Assembly: GCA_030549495.1 (NCBI GenBank)
Contig: JAUIRK010000885.1
Span: forward strand, 1,178,001 to 1,242,000
Reading direction: 5' to 3'
From: Nectonema munidae
Taxonomy: Eukaryota > Nematomorpha > Nectonematoida > Nectonematidae
Length of the DNA: 64,000 bases
Positions within the stretch are counted from its first letter, which is position 1. Every line of letters starts with the position of its first letter. Shown here piece after piece: positions 10,640 to 22,106 of this stretch. A program made the translations under genes and the position numbers. A model generated the notes under the pieces. That model worked only from the letters and a program-made list of their open reading frames with translations, made no database searches and was not told the DNA's origin.

Positions 10640-12495
10640 TAATGTCTGGACAGAAAAATTTATTTACTAACGTTGGAGTTAGAGCTATATGTTTGATTTA
10701 TCATGAAAGCATGGCCGTGTTCAAGGAATACAATTTGAAACGTCTCTTTCAAACCAAGCATCCTAATTATGAGCACAATTTACCAAATCATGAACTGCAA
10801 AAAAAGCAACTAAATTAAAAAATTGCTTGAAGCAACATCAAAATGGTGTTTGCCAAAACTTCGTCTTTGCAAAAGAGAGTGACAAAGGCAACTTTTGTAT
10901 TAGCCAATAAAATGGCAAATCACAACAAGCCATTTTGCAGAAGCGAAATTTGATTGTATGATTGATGCTGTCAGTATTGTGTGTCCTGAAGTTAAATCAA
11001 AAGTGCAGTGAATGTTCAAGAACAGCTATCAACAGCTATGCTGATATTACTGCTTTTCTATTGCTTTGGAATGAAGTACTGATCTTCAGGATACTGCTCA
11101 GTTACTCATTTACATCAGAGGAATTGACGAAAACTTTCACATTACAGAAGAATTGCTATCAATCCACTCCCTCAAAGATACTAATACTCGGAAAGATTTG
11201 TAGAACAGTGTCCTAAGCTGTTATGTCAGGATTAAGTTGGGATAAATTTGAAAGTATTATAACAGATGGGGCCCATACACTCATATGTCAGCATTCTGGG
11301 CTTAGGATACGTAAGAACGATAAAATTAAGGAAGATTTTCCATTGCATAATGTGTTGTTATTTTATATCATTATACATCAAGAAAACTCTGTAAATCATC
11401 ATTGCAAATCAAACAAATTATGGATCCAGTGATACATGCAGTGAATTCAATAAGAGCACAGGGACTGACTGAAACGGCAATTGCGAAGTTTCTTGGAAGA
11501 AATGAACGCTGATTTTACGAAAGTGCTTTACCACTGGTTAAGCATGGCAAGAGTACTAAAAAATGTGGGAGATAAAACCAGGTGTCATGTTCTTCAATAT
11601 GCAAAATATTTTTTGTGACTATTCAAAGGAAATAGAGAGTGCGAAATGGGTATGTGATTTTGCATTTGGTATTGAAAGATAAATGAACTAAGCACACAAA
11701 TACAAGGTAAAGGTGAATTTCTTCATGAAATGTACCGGGAAGTGAAAGCTTTCCAAATGAAGCTTAAACTTTTTGTCATTCAGTTGAAGGAGCAAAACTT
11801 GGTTCAATTTCCACTTTTGAAAACACAAGCTGACATCACACAAGAATTGTCAGAGAATTACAGTTCTCTGCTGTTAGCATTATATATGAGGAATTTATCA
11901 GACGATTTGTTTATTTCAAAGCAATGGAAGACCAGTTCAATTAACTCAGCTCACGTTTTGCCTGTGATATTGAAACAACAAGTGAAGAACTGCAGTTGGA
12001 ACTGATCGATTTGCATGCCGATGACTTTTTGAAGAAAATGAGTGAAAAAACTTCAAAAATTTTGCAAGAAAAATACTTGCGATACTTGCATCAACGTATA
12101 TTTGCGAGCAGACTTTCTCAATAATGAAAATCAACAAATCTGAGAACAGATCAATGCTCACAGAAGAATTAGCACAACCAACTTTACCGTTAATTTTGAA
12201 AAGTTGGTTAATGATATTAACCAAATGTACAAATCTCATTAATTCTTCTGATGCAAGCGAGTTATTTGTTTTTTCAAATAAATATTTGCAATAAATATTT
12301 TGTCTAATCCTATGTAAAATATAAAATCTTAATTTCTTTGAATACTTCAAATAAAAGCTCTTGTTATGACTATTTTATATTTTGTCTTAATTATTTTTAA
12401 CAAAGAATCAATTCTTTAAGATTGAATTCTCAAAGAACTTTAACAAAATCAACTTCTGAATGTGGCCTTCGAGCTAAAAAGTTTGCCCATCCCTG
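10640..12495 (+). mobile_element. hAT transposon relic (GTF2IRD2/Charlie8-like transposase)
   Basis: Broken frames in order encode an N-terminal segment with FKEYNLKRLFQTKHP, a core with GLSWDKFESIITDGA and, after a frame change, IIHQENS, then HEMYREVKAFQMKLKLF and a C-terminal part near 12020-12180. These motifs follow the order of the hAT transposases from which vertebrate GTF2IRD2 arose. The 3' terminus AAGTTTGCCCATCCCTG at 12479-12495 is a typical hAT end. A possible left end CAGGG lies at 10422 but no matching 8-base target duplication is visible. Many stops and shifts mark it as old. Confidence 0.75.
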
Positions 12496-13028
12496 TCTTT
12501 GAGCAACACAGGAGAGGTCAGACATGTAAAATTGGAGAGCTATAATTTTTAACTATATTTTTTTCGGACAAAATAATAATATAATCTTCTGTAAAAATGT
12601 TTATGCTCTTAAACTTCATGTAAGAAATTCCAAACTGAACTTTGATACTCGTGTATCTGTGTTTCTTCCCTGATGACAGATGTAATAAAAAGTATTACGG
12701 TCAAGTTATGAAGGTTCTTCGTGATGATAATATCGGAGTTCGGCTGAAAAAGAAGGAACGTGTAGACAATATTGTAAAATTCCTGTCAAAAGAAAAATCT
12801 CTGAATCTAAAACCTCTCCAGCAGTTGAAAGCAATCATTTCACGCACAATGATTAGATTCGTACTTCCAGTTGTAACACTAAGTGGATTAGGACTAAAAT
12901 TTTTATGTCTCCACCAGATGATGAGAACTGTTCACATGAGGTTTCAGGTGATTAAAATGATCCCCATTTGACAACTTAACAAAGAAGCAACTACTGCGCG
13001 AACTTCGAGTATTTCGGAGTTTCTTTTT
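12496..13028 (+). other. Unassigned stretch with an open frame of uncertain origin
   Basis: A 109-codon open frame at 12642-12971 contains KKYYGQVMKVLRDDNIGVRL and KKERVDNIVKFL, which look protein-like but match nothing I can name. No splice sites or element ends were recognised. It may belong to a decayed transposon. Confidence 0.3.
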
Positions 13029-13644
13029 CCGACTCCGACTCCGAAAATTCATTTGATTCAACTTCAAAATGTTTTCAAACAACTTGTGTTTGTTTTTTAA
13101 CTTGTTTACTTTGATGTAATATAATGAAGCACAATAAAAAAAACTTGCTAGTTGCTAGCAATGGCATGAATGATGCTATGTTTTATTACCAAATGTTAAA
13201 TGATGTAATGAAAAATTCTTTACTAAGTGTTGATGATGTAATGAAAAATCCTTCACCAGGTTTTGAGCATACATTTTCTCTCTCACACAAGTTCGTCATA
13301 ATTCAATCTTATATTTCTTGAATTGTTTTGGCATTCATTTTTTCGTATAAAACTTCCGCTATTTCGATTTTCAACTTGCAACGTTTTCGTCTGTTAAATT
13401 TTGCTAAAAGTAAGCTTCTTATTTTTAATTTTTATGATTTTCACTTTTTAACTCCAAAATAAAAGAGCAGTAATTGTCATATAACTGATTTTCTTTGAAT
13501 ATTCTTTGTATTTCTGTGTGTATAAGTGTTAAACTAAAGTGTTAAGGAGTCGGAGTTAGAGGAGGTAGAGGAGGTATCATAATAGGAGTGGGAGTCGAAG
13601 TCAGAGTCAGCATTCAAATATTTAGGAGTCGGAGTCGGACCTTA
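13029..13644. repeat. Repeat unit bounded by inverted CCGACTCCGACTCC / GGAGTCGGAGTCGG
   Basis: The left edge has TTCCGACTCCGACTCCGAAAA and the right edge AGGAGTCGGAGTCGGACC in inverted orientation, with more degenerate GGAGTCGGAG copies between 13545 and 13610. A related but worn GGAGTCGGAG pattern occurs at 28480-29330. Nothing coding is evident between the edges. Confidence 0.5.
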
Positions 13645-13672
13645 TATTATCCGACTGCGCATCCTTGGATAC

Positions 13673-15232
13673 TAGTCTTGAAAAACAAGTTAAAAAATCT
13701 GTTAAAACCGATTTTAAATTTGAATCTAAAATTGAAAACCGTATTCAAAAACCGATTTTTTAAATTAAAATTTTTTGGTTTTTAATTTAATTTATTTTAT
13801 TCATATGTATTCTATTTTAAAATGTCTTCCTCTAAATCAAAAATTTGGAAATATTTTATAAAATGTAAAAAAGACTCTGCCACTTGCAAAATTTGTAACA
13901 AAACTTTAAAATGTTCTGGAGGAACAACATCAAGTATGAAAACACACATTCAAAAAAAAGTTGAAAAAATTAAAAAAGTTTATTTAATTAATATTGAGCA
14001 AGCAGAGGTTCTCAAAAAATTCATCAAAATATTAAAGAATTTTTAATTAAAAAATCAAATAGAAGAAGAAATATCTTTATTAGCTGGTGTAGATGGTATG
14101 CGTTTTCATTGTATTGGTAATAGTGAATTTATACAAAAAATTTTGCTAACAATACGTACGATATACCACATCTTAAATCTCACACAATGGTCAAAAATTT
14201 GGTGATTAAATCTTATGAAAAAAAGTCTGATCTTTCTTTTTATTTTAAAAATCAAGTAGAAAATGATGTTCGCGCTATTCTATATGTGCTTATGTCAATT
14301 TAAATCTTTACAAAATAGAAGATACTTGACACATTTTTGTGTCTTGGTATGATTAAAATTTTTGATTCTTTGAATTCTTGTAAAATGTAAGATGTTTTTT
14401 CTAAAAAGCTACAAGAATTATATTTAAAGATTTATTTTATGTATAAAAAGACATTGAAACTTGTACAACAGACGGAGCTATACAATAATGTCAAAGTTTG
14501 GAAAAGGAATTGAGTGTTACCATCAAGAATGTGTTGCTCATCTCATTCACTTCTCTATGCGATCTTTTGTATTCAAAAATAAAACAATTTTTGAAAATAA
14601 AAATATCGAGAGCGAACCTGATATAGAAACTGAAGATGAAGAAACTGAAAAACGGGTTTAGGAAGAAATCAAAAACTATAGTAACACTTTTTTTTTAAAA
14701 GTAGTTTTTCTAAAGTAATTGACAAGGTAAGATTGATATGTAAAATTTTCCGTAACAGAATAAATTTTCTGAACTATAGCTGAAATTCAAAGATCAGTAA
14801 AGCGTTCTGCGGGAGAAGAAATACTTGAAGAATTTTTTAAAGAAGTCGTAAAAATTAATTTCTCAGAGAGAGTAAATTTAAATTCAGAAAATTTAAGTAA
14901 TAATAAGTTTAAAATGTATGAAGCAACTTCTGAAAAAAGTGAAGAACTTAAATTGTATTATGCTATATGCTCAGTCAAACCAACAAGTGTTGAGAGTGAA
15001 AGACCATTTTCTGTTGCTGGTTTTTTCGTTTCTTGATTTTAATTTATAACAAATATATCAATCATACATTAATTTTATAAGGTAACGATACAAATTTTAA
15101 TCAGAGATTGTTGCAAAAATAATTTTTATAAATAAATTTTTGAGCCTCGTTAAAAACCGGTTAAAACCGATTCTTAGTAACATTCCTCAAAATAAAACAG
15201 GTTTTGAAAAATACGGTTATTTTTCAACCCTA
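13673..15232 (+). mobile_element. hAT transposon relic with BED zinc finger, about 1.56 kb
   Basis: The ends are TAGTCTTGAAAAACAAG on the left and, reverse-complemented, TAGGGTTGAAAAATAACCG on the right. Inside, 13822-13960 encodes a BED-type finger: SKIWKYFIKCKKDS, TCKICNKTLKCSGG and SMKTH. Further fragments at 14461-14660 and 14800-15030 follow, the last including LKLYYAICSVKP and SVESERPFSVAG, the C-terminal dimerisation motif of hAT transposases. The frame is broken repeatedly and much of the core is missing. The 8-base flanks (TTGGATAC and TTCAAAAC) match only in part, so the target duplication is uncertain. Confidence 0.75.
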
Positions 15233-15470
15233 TTCAAAACCCACTATAGTCAAAGCTGTAATGACAGGAAATAGATTCATGATGATTTTCCAGAATCTAC
15301 ACTTTTGTGACAACAGCAACATCAATTTAGTTGATAAATATGCAAAGGTTCGACCAATTTTGAATTTAGTACGGAATAAATGGCAGAAATTTTCCGTGTT
15401 GACAAAAGAGTTAATGTTGATGAGTCAATTATTCCGTATTATATGAAGTTTGGGTAAACTTTAACCCTAT
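15233..15470 (+). pseudogene. piggyBac transposase fragment (PGBD-like)
   Basis: The plus strand encodes KAVMTGNRFMMIFQNLHFCDN, then DKYAKVRPILNLVRNKW and, after a frame change, VDESIIPYYMKFG, matching in order the segment before and at the first catalytic aspartate of PGBD-type piggyBac proteins. No ends are visible. It abuts the hAT relic on the left and a LINE relic on the right. Confidence 0.7.
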
Positions 15471-15480
15471 TAGTGCAAGG

Positions 15481-16100
15481 CTAGAACGTAAAAGTTTCCT
15501 CTTCACAAAAAATTGAGAGAGAACTTTTAACAGTTTTCCAAATTCCAATCACCCTAGAAAGCCTACTATTAACATATGAAATATGCTTTTTCCAACTCAA
15601 TTTATTATCTATTATTATGCCTAACAACTGAAAGTTGTCTACAACTTTAAAAAGCAAATTATCCAAATTTTAGATTTAACTGATTATTTCTAGAAAAAAG
15701 CATTAATTTTAATTAATCAAAGAAACTTTAGAGTTCATTTTGTGTACATTTTTCAAAATTTGATACTTCAGAGGAAAAAAGAGGAATATTTATAGTGAGA
15801 TCATCTGCAAAGCAAAATAGCTTAGATTACGGTTAGTATAATACAAATCATTGGTAAATATCAAAAAAAGAAGCGGACCTATGGATCCTTGGGGAACACC
15901 TATATTTGCACAATTTTTATCAGATAAAACTCCTTTAATTGACACTAGCTGTTGTCTCAACTCAAAATATGATTCCATAAGATAATTTGTGGTACTTATT
16001 TTAAAAATATTTTTAATACCCATTTTCAAGTACTCTGTGTTTACTGTTGATATTCCATTTTTATGAAAATCAGTCAAACCTGACAAAAATAATTTAAATA
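15481..16100 (-). mobile_element. LINE reverse transcriptase fragment
   Basis: On the minus strand, 16100-15840 encodes NYLMESYFELRQQLVSIKG and IGVPQGSIGPLLFLIFTNDL, the motif preceding the YxDD box of LINE reverse transcriptases; 15666-15500 encodes FQLLGIIIDNKLSWKKHISY with SRVIGIWKTV, the thumb segment downstream. The order is correct. Both parts are interrupted and the 5' and 3' ends are missing. The clade, Jockey/CR1-like, is tentative. Confidence 0.72.
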
Positions 16101-16260
16101 TAACAGCCCATGTCAAAATTAAAATTTTTATTCTTATAAAAAGTTTTATATACATATATACCCATTTTCAGTATGTAGAATTTAATGGTGATGTTCATTT
16201 TTAATGAAATCAATAAAACCTGTCAAAAAAATCGATTAAACCTGTAAATCAATGTCAAAT
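16010..16260. repeat. Dispersed repeat X, related to 58750-58990
   Basis: The segment TTTTTATGAAAATCAGTCAA, with CCTGACAAAAATAATTTAAA, recurs in changed form at 16190-16240 and again at 58800-58870. Boundaries are unclear, and it overlaps the 5' edge of the LINE relic. Confidence 0.5.
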
Positions 16261-16272
16261 ATTTGAAAATAA

Positions 16273-16640
16273 CTATAAGTATTAATCAAATGTTCGGTTT
16301 ACTTCTAAAAATTGTCTCCAAAAATATTGATTCAAATTTTGCATTAAATATATGTTTTTATTCTAAATCGATCATGCTGGTTTTATTTATAAACTCAGTT
16401 TTCGCATTTTAAGGTTCTAAAATATCTGACAGTGTAAATCAAATTTGCGGTTTATGTCTGAAAACTATCTCCAAAAATGTTTTCTCTAATTTTACATGAA
16501 ATATATACATTTTAAACAAAATCAACGATGCTAGTTTCATTTCTGATAGAATATCTGTTTTTATACCAAATTGATTTTGAAAATTTGAAATAAAATATCT
16601 GTTTTATACCAAATCGACTTTACTTATATTATTTCTGTAC
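16273..16640 (+). repeat. Tandem repeat Y, about 153-bp period
   Basis: Two to three units are marked by CGGTTTACTTCTAAAAATTG at 16295 and GCGGTTTATGTCTGAAAACT at 16447, each followed by TCTCCAAAAAT, a TTTACATGAAATAT-like box and an ATGCT(A/G)GTTT box. The same unit recurs at 17820-18320 and, inverted, at 59150-59400. Confidence 0.65.
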
Positions 16641-16799
16641 TCCATTTTGACTAATACGATAAAAAATATCTTGAAATGTCAATTGAATTATTGATGTATA
16701 CCTGAAAATCAGTTTTTTTTTCAAAAAATCATTTCTGTAAAAAAATTTTACAAAATTCTTATATATGGGCTATATAATAAAAATATATTTTTTTAAATA

Positions 16800-16975
16800 C
16801 AGTGAAACTTCGATATCTCGAACATGTGATATCTCGAAGTATCGGTTATCTCGTAGTTCTTTTATGATACGAACTTTTTTCCCTATACATTACATGTAAA
16901 TAAGTTTGGATATCTCGAACTCTGATATCTTGAATAACCCGGATATCTCAAAGTATTTAATTGTTACAAGCATCA
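16800..16975. mobile_element. pogo/Tigger-like terminal fragment
   Basis: TA then CAGTGAAACTTCGATATCTCG is the characteristic start of a Tigger/pogo-type element, followed by several GGATATCTCGAA copies. The opposite end was not found. Confidence 0.55.
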
Positions 16976-17819
16976 AATTTACTATGTTTATCTCCAACTC
17001 TTTACATACGTAAATAATCATTTACAACAAAACACCAAATAATAAAAATAATGTTCTCTAAAATTTATTCTTTAGTATTTCTTTTTTTTCCTCTTTTTTA
17101 TCTTCTTTCTTTCCCTTTTTTCCTGCTCTTTCGATAAAGAATGTTATTCTTGAATTCTGCTTTTAACTGGCTTTCGAATGCGACAACTGGAAGTTTATCT
17201 CGATGGCTTCTTGCTTCTTTGAACTCCTAATGCGTGCTGGTGTTCTTTCAACTTCTCCTCACCTAATGTGTCGTTCAATCCTTCGTTGTGAAAAAATTCC
17301 ACATGTCCATCTCAGCTTGATTTGGAACTTGTTTTGTTTACTTTAAATAAATAAATAGCAATATTGCAGCAATTCATCAGCCACCCTTTCCCTCTCCCTC
17401 CAACTAATGTTTTCCTAGGGGGCAAAAATGCATTTTGCTCCTCTCCCCCTTCTCCCCAATAAATTTCAGTGTTTAAAATTTTATTTATGCAACAATTGTT
17501 GCCATATTTTTTCTTCAATAAATTAAGTTTGTAATGAAAATCTTAATGAAAGTAATATGTCAACATCATCAAAGCTGCTTAGAGAAGTGATGTAAAACTA
17601 TAGGCATACGATGTGTGATGATCATGAATTTTCATATTTTTTTATGCCTTCATCAAATCATCTACCATTTTTTGGACTTTCTGTCTCTTTGAGTCCGATG
17701 AGAGAAGGAAGCAACCTGAAAACAAATTGAAAAGAGAACGTGTGATTAAAAGAAATAATTTTAAAAAAGAAGTATGAATCACCCTATCAGTGACGGGGGA
17801 GGGGGGTTATTTTAGCTCT
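16976..17819. other. Unassigned stretch between repeat blocks
   Basis: It contains T/C-rich DNA at 17080-17270 and an anonymous stretch to 17819. It separates two blocks of the same tandem repeat and may itself be an insertion, but ends are not recognised. Confidence 0.35.
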
Positions 17820-18320
17820 AGTTTCTAATAAAATATACCTTCAAATTTTACATGAAATAAAAAATTTTTTATATCAAATCGGGTATGCTGATTTCATTTT
17901 TGGAGTTATTTTTAGAATTTAGAAATTGAAAATACATATAAGTGTGTAACAAACTCGCGGTTTACTTCTAAAATCTGTCTCTGAAAATATTCATTCAAAT
18001 TTTACATGGAATATACACATTATTATAACAAATCAACAATTGCAATTTCATTTATAAATTCTTTTTGCATTTAGAATTTGAAAATGCTGATCAATGTGAA
18101 ACAAATTTGCGATTTATTTTTAAAATCTGTCTCCGAAAACATTAATTAAAATTTTACATGAAATATACACGCTTTTATAACAAATCAACAATGCCAATTT
18201 CATTTATAGATTGTTTTTGCATTTAGAATTTGAAAATGCTGATCAATGTGAAACAAGTTTGCGGTTTATTTTAAAATCTCTCTCCGAGAACATCAATTAA
18301 AATTTTACATGAAATGAAAA
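17820..18320 (+). repeat. Tandem repeat Y, 152-bp period, about three units
   Basis: The marker GCGGTTTA / GCGATTTA occurs at 17957, 18109 and 18261, exactly 152 bases apart each time. Adjacent units share long stretches such as TTTGCATTTAGAATTTGAAA and TTTACATGAAATATACAC. Confidence 0.8.
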
Positions 18321-19698
18321 TGATTTCATCAGAAAAAAAACTTTTAATTATGATTGTTTTACAATTATTCAGGCTTAATATCTGTTCATATCACCTAATA
18401 AAAAAGGCTAAGATCATCAAGAAGATTCTTTAATTGGAACGCTTTGAGATCGTGTAAAATCTGTTTAAAATAAATTCTTAAAAAGTTTTTCAAACAAAAA
18501 TTGCAGAAAATAAATTTCCGATGAAAGAAGAGCTACCAAGAAACGATCATAATAGAATGGATAGTAAAATTACACAATGTATAAAGTATAGAAGAAATCA
18601 CATATAGACTATCAACCGATAACGAATTTGTAGCCAAAACGATGGAGGTCCTATCAAGATACCTAATTTACTGATAAATGAAATATTTTGACTGAATTAA
18701 ACACCAAAAATTTGTTCATTAAATAAATTAAGAAAATAATTATTAGAGAAATACTGAAACTAGAATTAATTTTAAAGATTTATATATTTAAACACACTAG
18801 GGACGAGGAAATGACTTGTACTTTAAATAATTCTGGAACTCCACCAATGGCACATTAAATTAATGACTTTTAAGTTCAAAACATTTTAATGTAATATACA
18901 CAATTCGAGTTATTCCTAAATTTTATTATGCATTCCTCGTCTGCACAAAAGCAAGAGCTAACAATTCAAACTGAACAACAATTACGGCTAGAGAGTCTTA
19001 GGTATGATTCAATTAAGCAAAGAGCTTTCCTAATTTTGGCATATATCTCATTTTATCAAGGTCTATCAATAACGTTATTCTTTGTTCAAAAGCCCTGTGT
19101 TGCAAAAGAGGAATGCGCAAATTAAGTAACTTCTCCAGTTTATTTTAAAATAGAACCGAAAGGTTTGGCAGTTTTAAATAAAAAAAAAAGGTAGTATAAT
19201 AATAAAAGATAGGAAAAAAATCAGAAAAAAAAGTTAATTATCACTAATGGCTTATAAACTTGTTTATTGTAATTCAACATCATTAATATTTTGTTTTCAT
19301 GATTTGCAATTCTTCGACTTTTTTAGACATAGTTTTACTTGTTAGTAAAAGCGTTCCATCTCTTAGATTTTGGTCTATTGTAGCTATGAAACCAATTTTT
19401 AGTTTTAAGAGTTTCTCACAAAAATTTATACCAACAAAAGATTTCGCAAAATATTTGGCCACGCTTATATATTTCTGTCTTTTCACAAAATGATAAAACA
19501 ACATCTGCGCCTTGAAAAAAAGTAATAATTTGTGTATCAGTTTCAGAATTAGGAATAATATAAAAGTATAATAATTTCAATTCATATTTTATTTAAATAG
19601 GTATAGGGTTATTTCATACAAGCGGCTTTCTGGCCTTTTGAATATCCCGCAAAAGATAATAATACAGCTGGCAATAAATCTTATTTATTTTATATTGT
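18321..19698. other. Nothing firmly recognised
   Basis: AT-rich. A minus-strand frame at 19283-19504 (KLLKLKIGFIATIDQNLRDG) faintly resembles the region after the second catalytic aspartate of piggyBac proteins but is too short to call. Confidence 0.35.
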
Positions 19699-19717
19699 AG
19701 GTAGGTAGGTAGGTAGG
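19699..19717 (+). repeat. (GTAG)n tract at the LINE 3' end
   Basis: Four to five GTAG units; on the LINE strand this is a (TACC)n tail. Confidence 0.85.
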
Positions 19718-19850
19718 AGATATCTAAGCACTTTCCAACGTTGGTTGATATGCTTGCATTAATTGCTAACTTGGGGATTTGTAAGGATGGGTATTGGGTT
19801 TAGGATCTAAAGTAGAAATGAGAAAGCTTGGTGAGGTGAAAGAGTATAAA

Positions 19851-20816
19851 TTAGGTTGCCTGTGTGTGATTATGCAAGGTGTTTAATAAGGGTGGGGTTA
19901 AGTGTTGGTGAGTAGAGAGTAATGGTTCTATTATATTGAGGAAAAGAGAGATGTGGTGAATGATTTTGGGGTATGATAAGAATTTTAGTAGAGAGGAGGG
20001 AAGATCTTTTATATATAAATAAGTTTTTTTAATGAGTTTGGTTCGTTCTGATGAGAAAATTGGGCAATAGAGGATAATGTGAATTGGAGTTTCGATATGA
20101 GGGCAGCCGAATCTGCAAAAAGGGTTAGAGTGCAAATTAAAATTGTAGAAATAAGCGTAACAAGGGCAATATGAGGTGAACCATCTTATAATGTTGCGAG
20201 GAAGAGTAATGTTTTTATTTAGTGCAAATTGGGATAAGGGAGTAGGTATGTTATTTGAGTGAAGCCATTCGTTTGTAGTTGAGATATTTATGGATGTTTC
20301 AAAGGTGGATAGAGGGAGGGCGTGGGTTAAGACATGTTGTGGTGTTATAGATGTGGATTTACATAACAGATCTACTAAAAAATTTTCAAAGGAGGAGGAA
20401 TGGGCAGGACACCAGAAAAGTTTAATTGAGAAATGGTTGCTAAGGTTGATTAATTTCTTGGCTAGGTTTAGTGTTGAAAGGGGAATTTTTCTGTTAAGTT
20501 GTAGGTCTTTAATTATGTTTTGAGAGTCTGTGAAAAAGATTATGTGCTTAAATTTGGATGTAAAGAAGGTTAGGTTATCAAAGATGTGATTGCATGATGT
20601 TAGAAGTGCTAGGGTTTCAGTTTCGTATGCGGAGGTGTTATTGTCTGTCTGCATTTGTTGTGTGAAGAAAGGAGTGCTTGTGTTATGATTGAAAAAGGCG
20701 CATGCAGCGGTTGCTTTGTTGCGTGATTTTGAACCGTCGGTAAAAATTGAGAGTTGGTAGTGCGCATTTGAGTCGCGTTGATTATGGAGTTGAGTGCTAA
20801 GAATTTGTGGTGGCAT
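19851..20816 (-). CDS. LINE RNase H domain and C-terminus, 321 codons open
   Basis: It contains IFTDGSKSRNKATAACAFF with the first catalytic aspartate, AYETETLALLTSC with the glutamate, IIFFTDSQNIIKDL with the second aspartate and FWCPAHSSSFENFLVDLLCK, where the normal WVPGHxGxxGNExAD motif is altered but the final aspartate is kept. A Cys/His cluster follows (CPCYAYF, CRFGCPHIETPIHIILYCP), a common C-terminal motif of this group. It is in a different frame from the reverse transcriptase, so at least one shift separates them. Confidence 0.8.
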   Translation of the reverse strand: MPPQILSTQLHNQRDSNAHYQLSIFTDGSKSRNKATAACAFFNHNTSTPFFTQQMQTDNNTSAYETETLALLTSCNHIFDNLTFFTSKFKHIIFFTDSQNIIKDLQLNRKIPLSTLNLAKKLINLSNHFSIKLFWCPAHSSSFENFLVDLLCKSTSITPQHVLTHALPLSTFETSINISTTNEWLHSNNIPTPLSQFALNKNITLPRNIIRWFTSYCPCYAYFYNFNLHSNPFCRFGCPHIETPIHIILYCPIFSSERTKLIKKTYLYIKDLPSSLLKFLSYPKIIHHISLFLNIIEPLLSTHQHLTPPLLNTLHNHTQAT

Positions 20817-21074
20817 ATATGAGTTGAGTATGGGGTCGATTTCGATGGGTGAACTAGGGAGTATGGATGTAAGTGTGGTAAAACTTGGTAGTGAGTAAGT
20901 TGTGGCATATATTGTTCAAGAAGGGAATTGAAAAAGTTGAGTGAGGGCGAGGTGTTAGTTGAGTAAAGGTTCGTAAAGTTATATGGAGCTGGTGTAGAGT
21001 GGAAGGTAGTAAGATATTTTTTAATTATGTTTTTCTTAAGGTTTAGGTGTAAGGGTAGAGTATGTGTAAGAAGT

Positions 21075-22106
21075 TCAAGTTTTGCTGTAAAAGTAGTGAG
21101 AAATGCGTTTGTTGGAAAGGCGGTGTATTTTGTTGAGGTGGGTCAGTGAATTTTGGAATTTGAGTGAGCTACCCCAGGCAAGTGAGTCATATTGTATGAC
21201 TGGAAGTATGATAGATTTGTAGATGTACTTTGAGATTTTTGGATGAAGACCCCACTTGTATGAGATAGCTTTTCTTAGAGAAAATAATGTTGGTGAGAGT
21301 TTTGTGTATATGTTTTTGAGGTGGAGTTTAAATTTTAGATTAGATTGAAATGTGAAACCTAGATATTTTATGTGTGATTCAGGAGTGAGTGGTGTTGATG
21401 TGTTTAGTTTCAGTGGTAGTGGAGTTATTCTTTTTCGTGTGAAGTGTATAAGTTTTAGTTTGTTTGAGTTGAAGGAGACTTTGTAGTTGGTGGTCATTGA
21501 TTGTATTTGTGTGATTAGATCAGCAGTGCGATTGATGTTGTTTAGTTGTAGTGTGTTTGAGAAGGTGAATAAGATGTCATCAGAGTAGCATTGGACAAAG
21601 TCGGATTTTGAGTTGATAAAATTAAGAATGGGGTTGATGAGGATTAGCCATAGGATATCTGATAGGCTACCCCCTTGCGGAGTGGATAGAGTTAGTTTCT
21701 GAATGTATGTATTGTTGTTATGTAGTAGGATGAGAATGCGCTTTTGAAGGTAGTTTATGAATTTGATTATGTATGTGGGGTATTTTTTGTCGATGAGATT
21801 TTTGATGATTGCAGGGTGCCATGAAGCGTTGAAAGCATTTTCGATATCGAGAAATGTGGTTGTTGCGATATTCTGGTTATTTAGTGTTTTTTCTAGGTAA
21901 AGGGTTAGGCGAGATAGGGCTAATTCGGTGCTTTTATTTGGTAAATATGCGAATTGATTCGGGTGTATTAGGTTATTTTTGAGGATGTAGTGGATCATGC
22001 GTTTTCCTAGAAGTTTTTCAAGGATTTTGCCTAAGGTTGGTAATAGAGAAATTGGTCGCCAGTTTTTAATTGAATTGTGGTTTCGATTTGGTTTGGGGAT
22101 TAGCAT
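21075..22106 (-). CDS. LINE reverse transcriptase domain, 343 codons open
   Basis: The start of the open frame is truncated and the listed methionine is internal. Motifs in order are the finger segment IPKPNRNHNSIKNWRPISLL at the N-terminus, FAYLPNKSTELAL, TTFLDIENAFNASWH with the first catalytic aspartate, LSTPQGGSLSDILW and QCYSDDILFTF, an SDD version of the usual YADD box, followed by KYLGFTFQSNLKFKLHL of the thumb. It would copy the element RNA at a nicked chromosomal target. The frame stays open for over 1 kb, so the copy is fairly young; the frame then changes before the RNase H part. Confidence 0.85.
   Translation of the reverse strand: MLIPKPNRNHNSIKNWRPISLLPTLGKILEKLLGKRMIHYILKNNLIHPNQFAYLPNKSTELALSRLTLYLEKTLNNQNIATTTFLDIENAFNASWHPAIIKNLIDKKYPTYIIKFINYLQKRILILLHNNNTYIQKLTLSTPQGGSLSDILWLILINPILNFINSKSDFVQCYSDDILFTFSNTLQLNNINRTADLITQIQSMTTNYKVSFNSNKLKLIHFTRKRITPLPLKLNTSTPLTPESHIKYLGFTFQSNLKFKLHLKNIYTKLSPTLFSLRKAISYKWGLHPKISKYIYKSIILPVIQYDSLAWGSSLKFQNSLTHLNKIHRLSNKRISHYFYSKT

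Noticed and set aside
10394-12503. 8-base target duplication GCTTTGAG / TCTTTGAG around the hAT at 10.4-12.5 kb
   Set aside because: The sequence next to the left copy does not resemble the right hAT terminus, so the match is probably chance.
12711-12723. Alternative RPS6 first exon ATGAAG|GTTCTT
   Set aside because: The donor is poor and lies inside transposon debris, while 24929 has a good start context and GTAAGC.
18928-19125. 65-codon open frame as a gene
   Set aside because: No splice context, domain or compositional support.
19283-19504. Possible piggyBac fragment on the minus strand
   Set aside because: KLLKLKIGFIATIDQNLRDG resembles the family faintly, but it is short, lacks catalytic motifs and has no ends.
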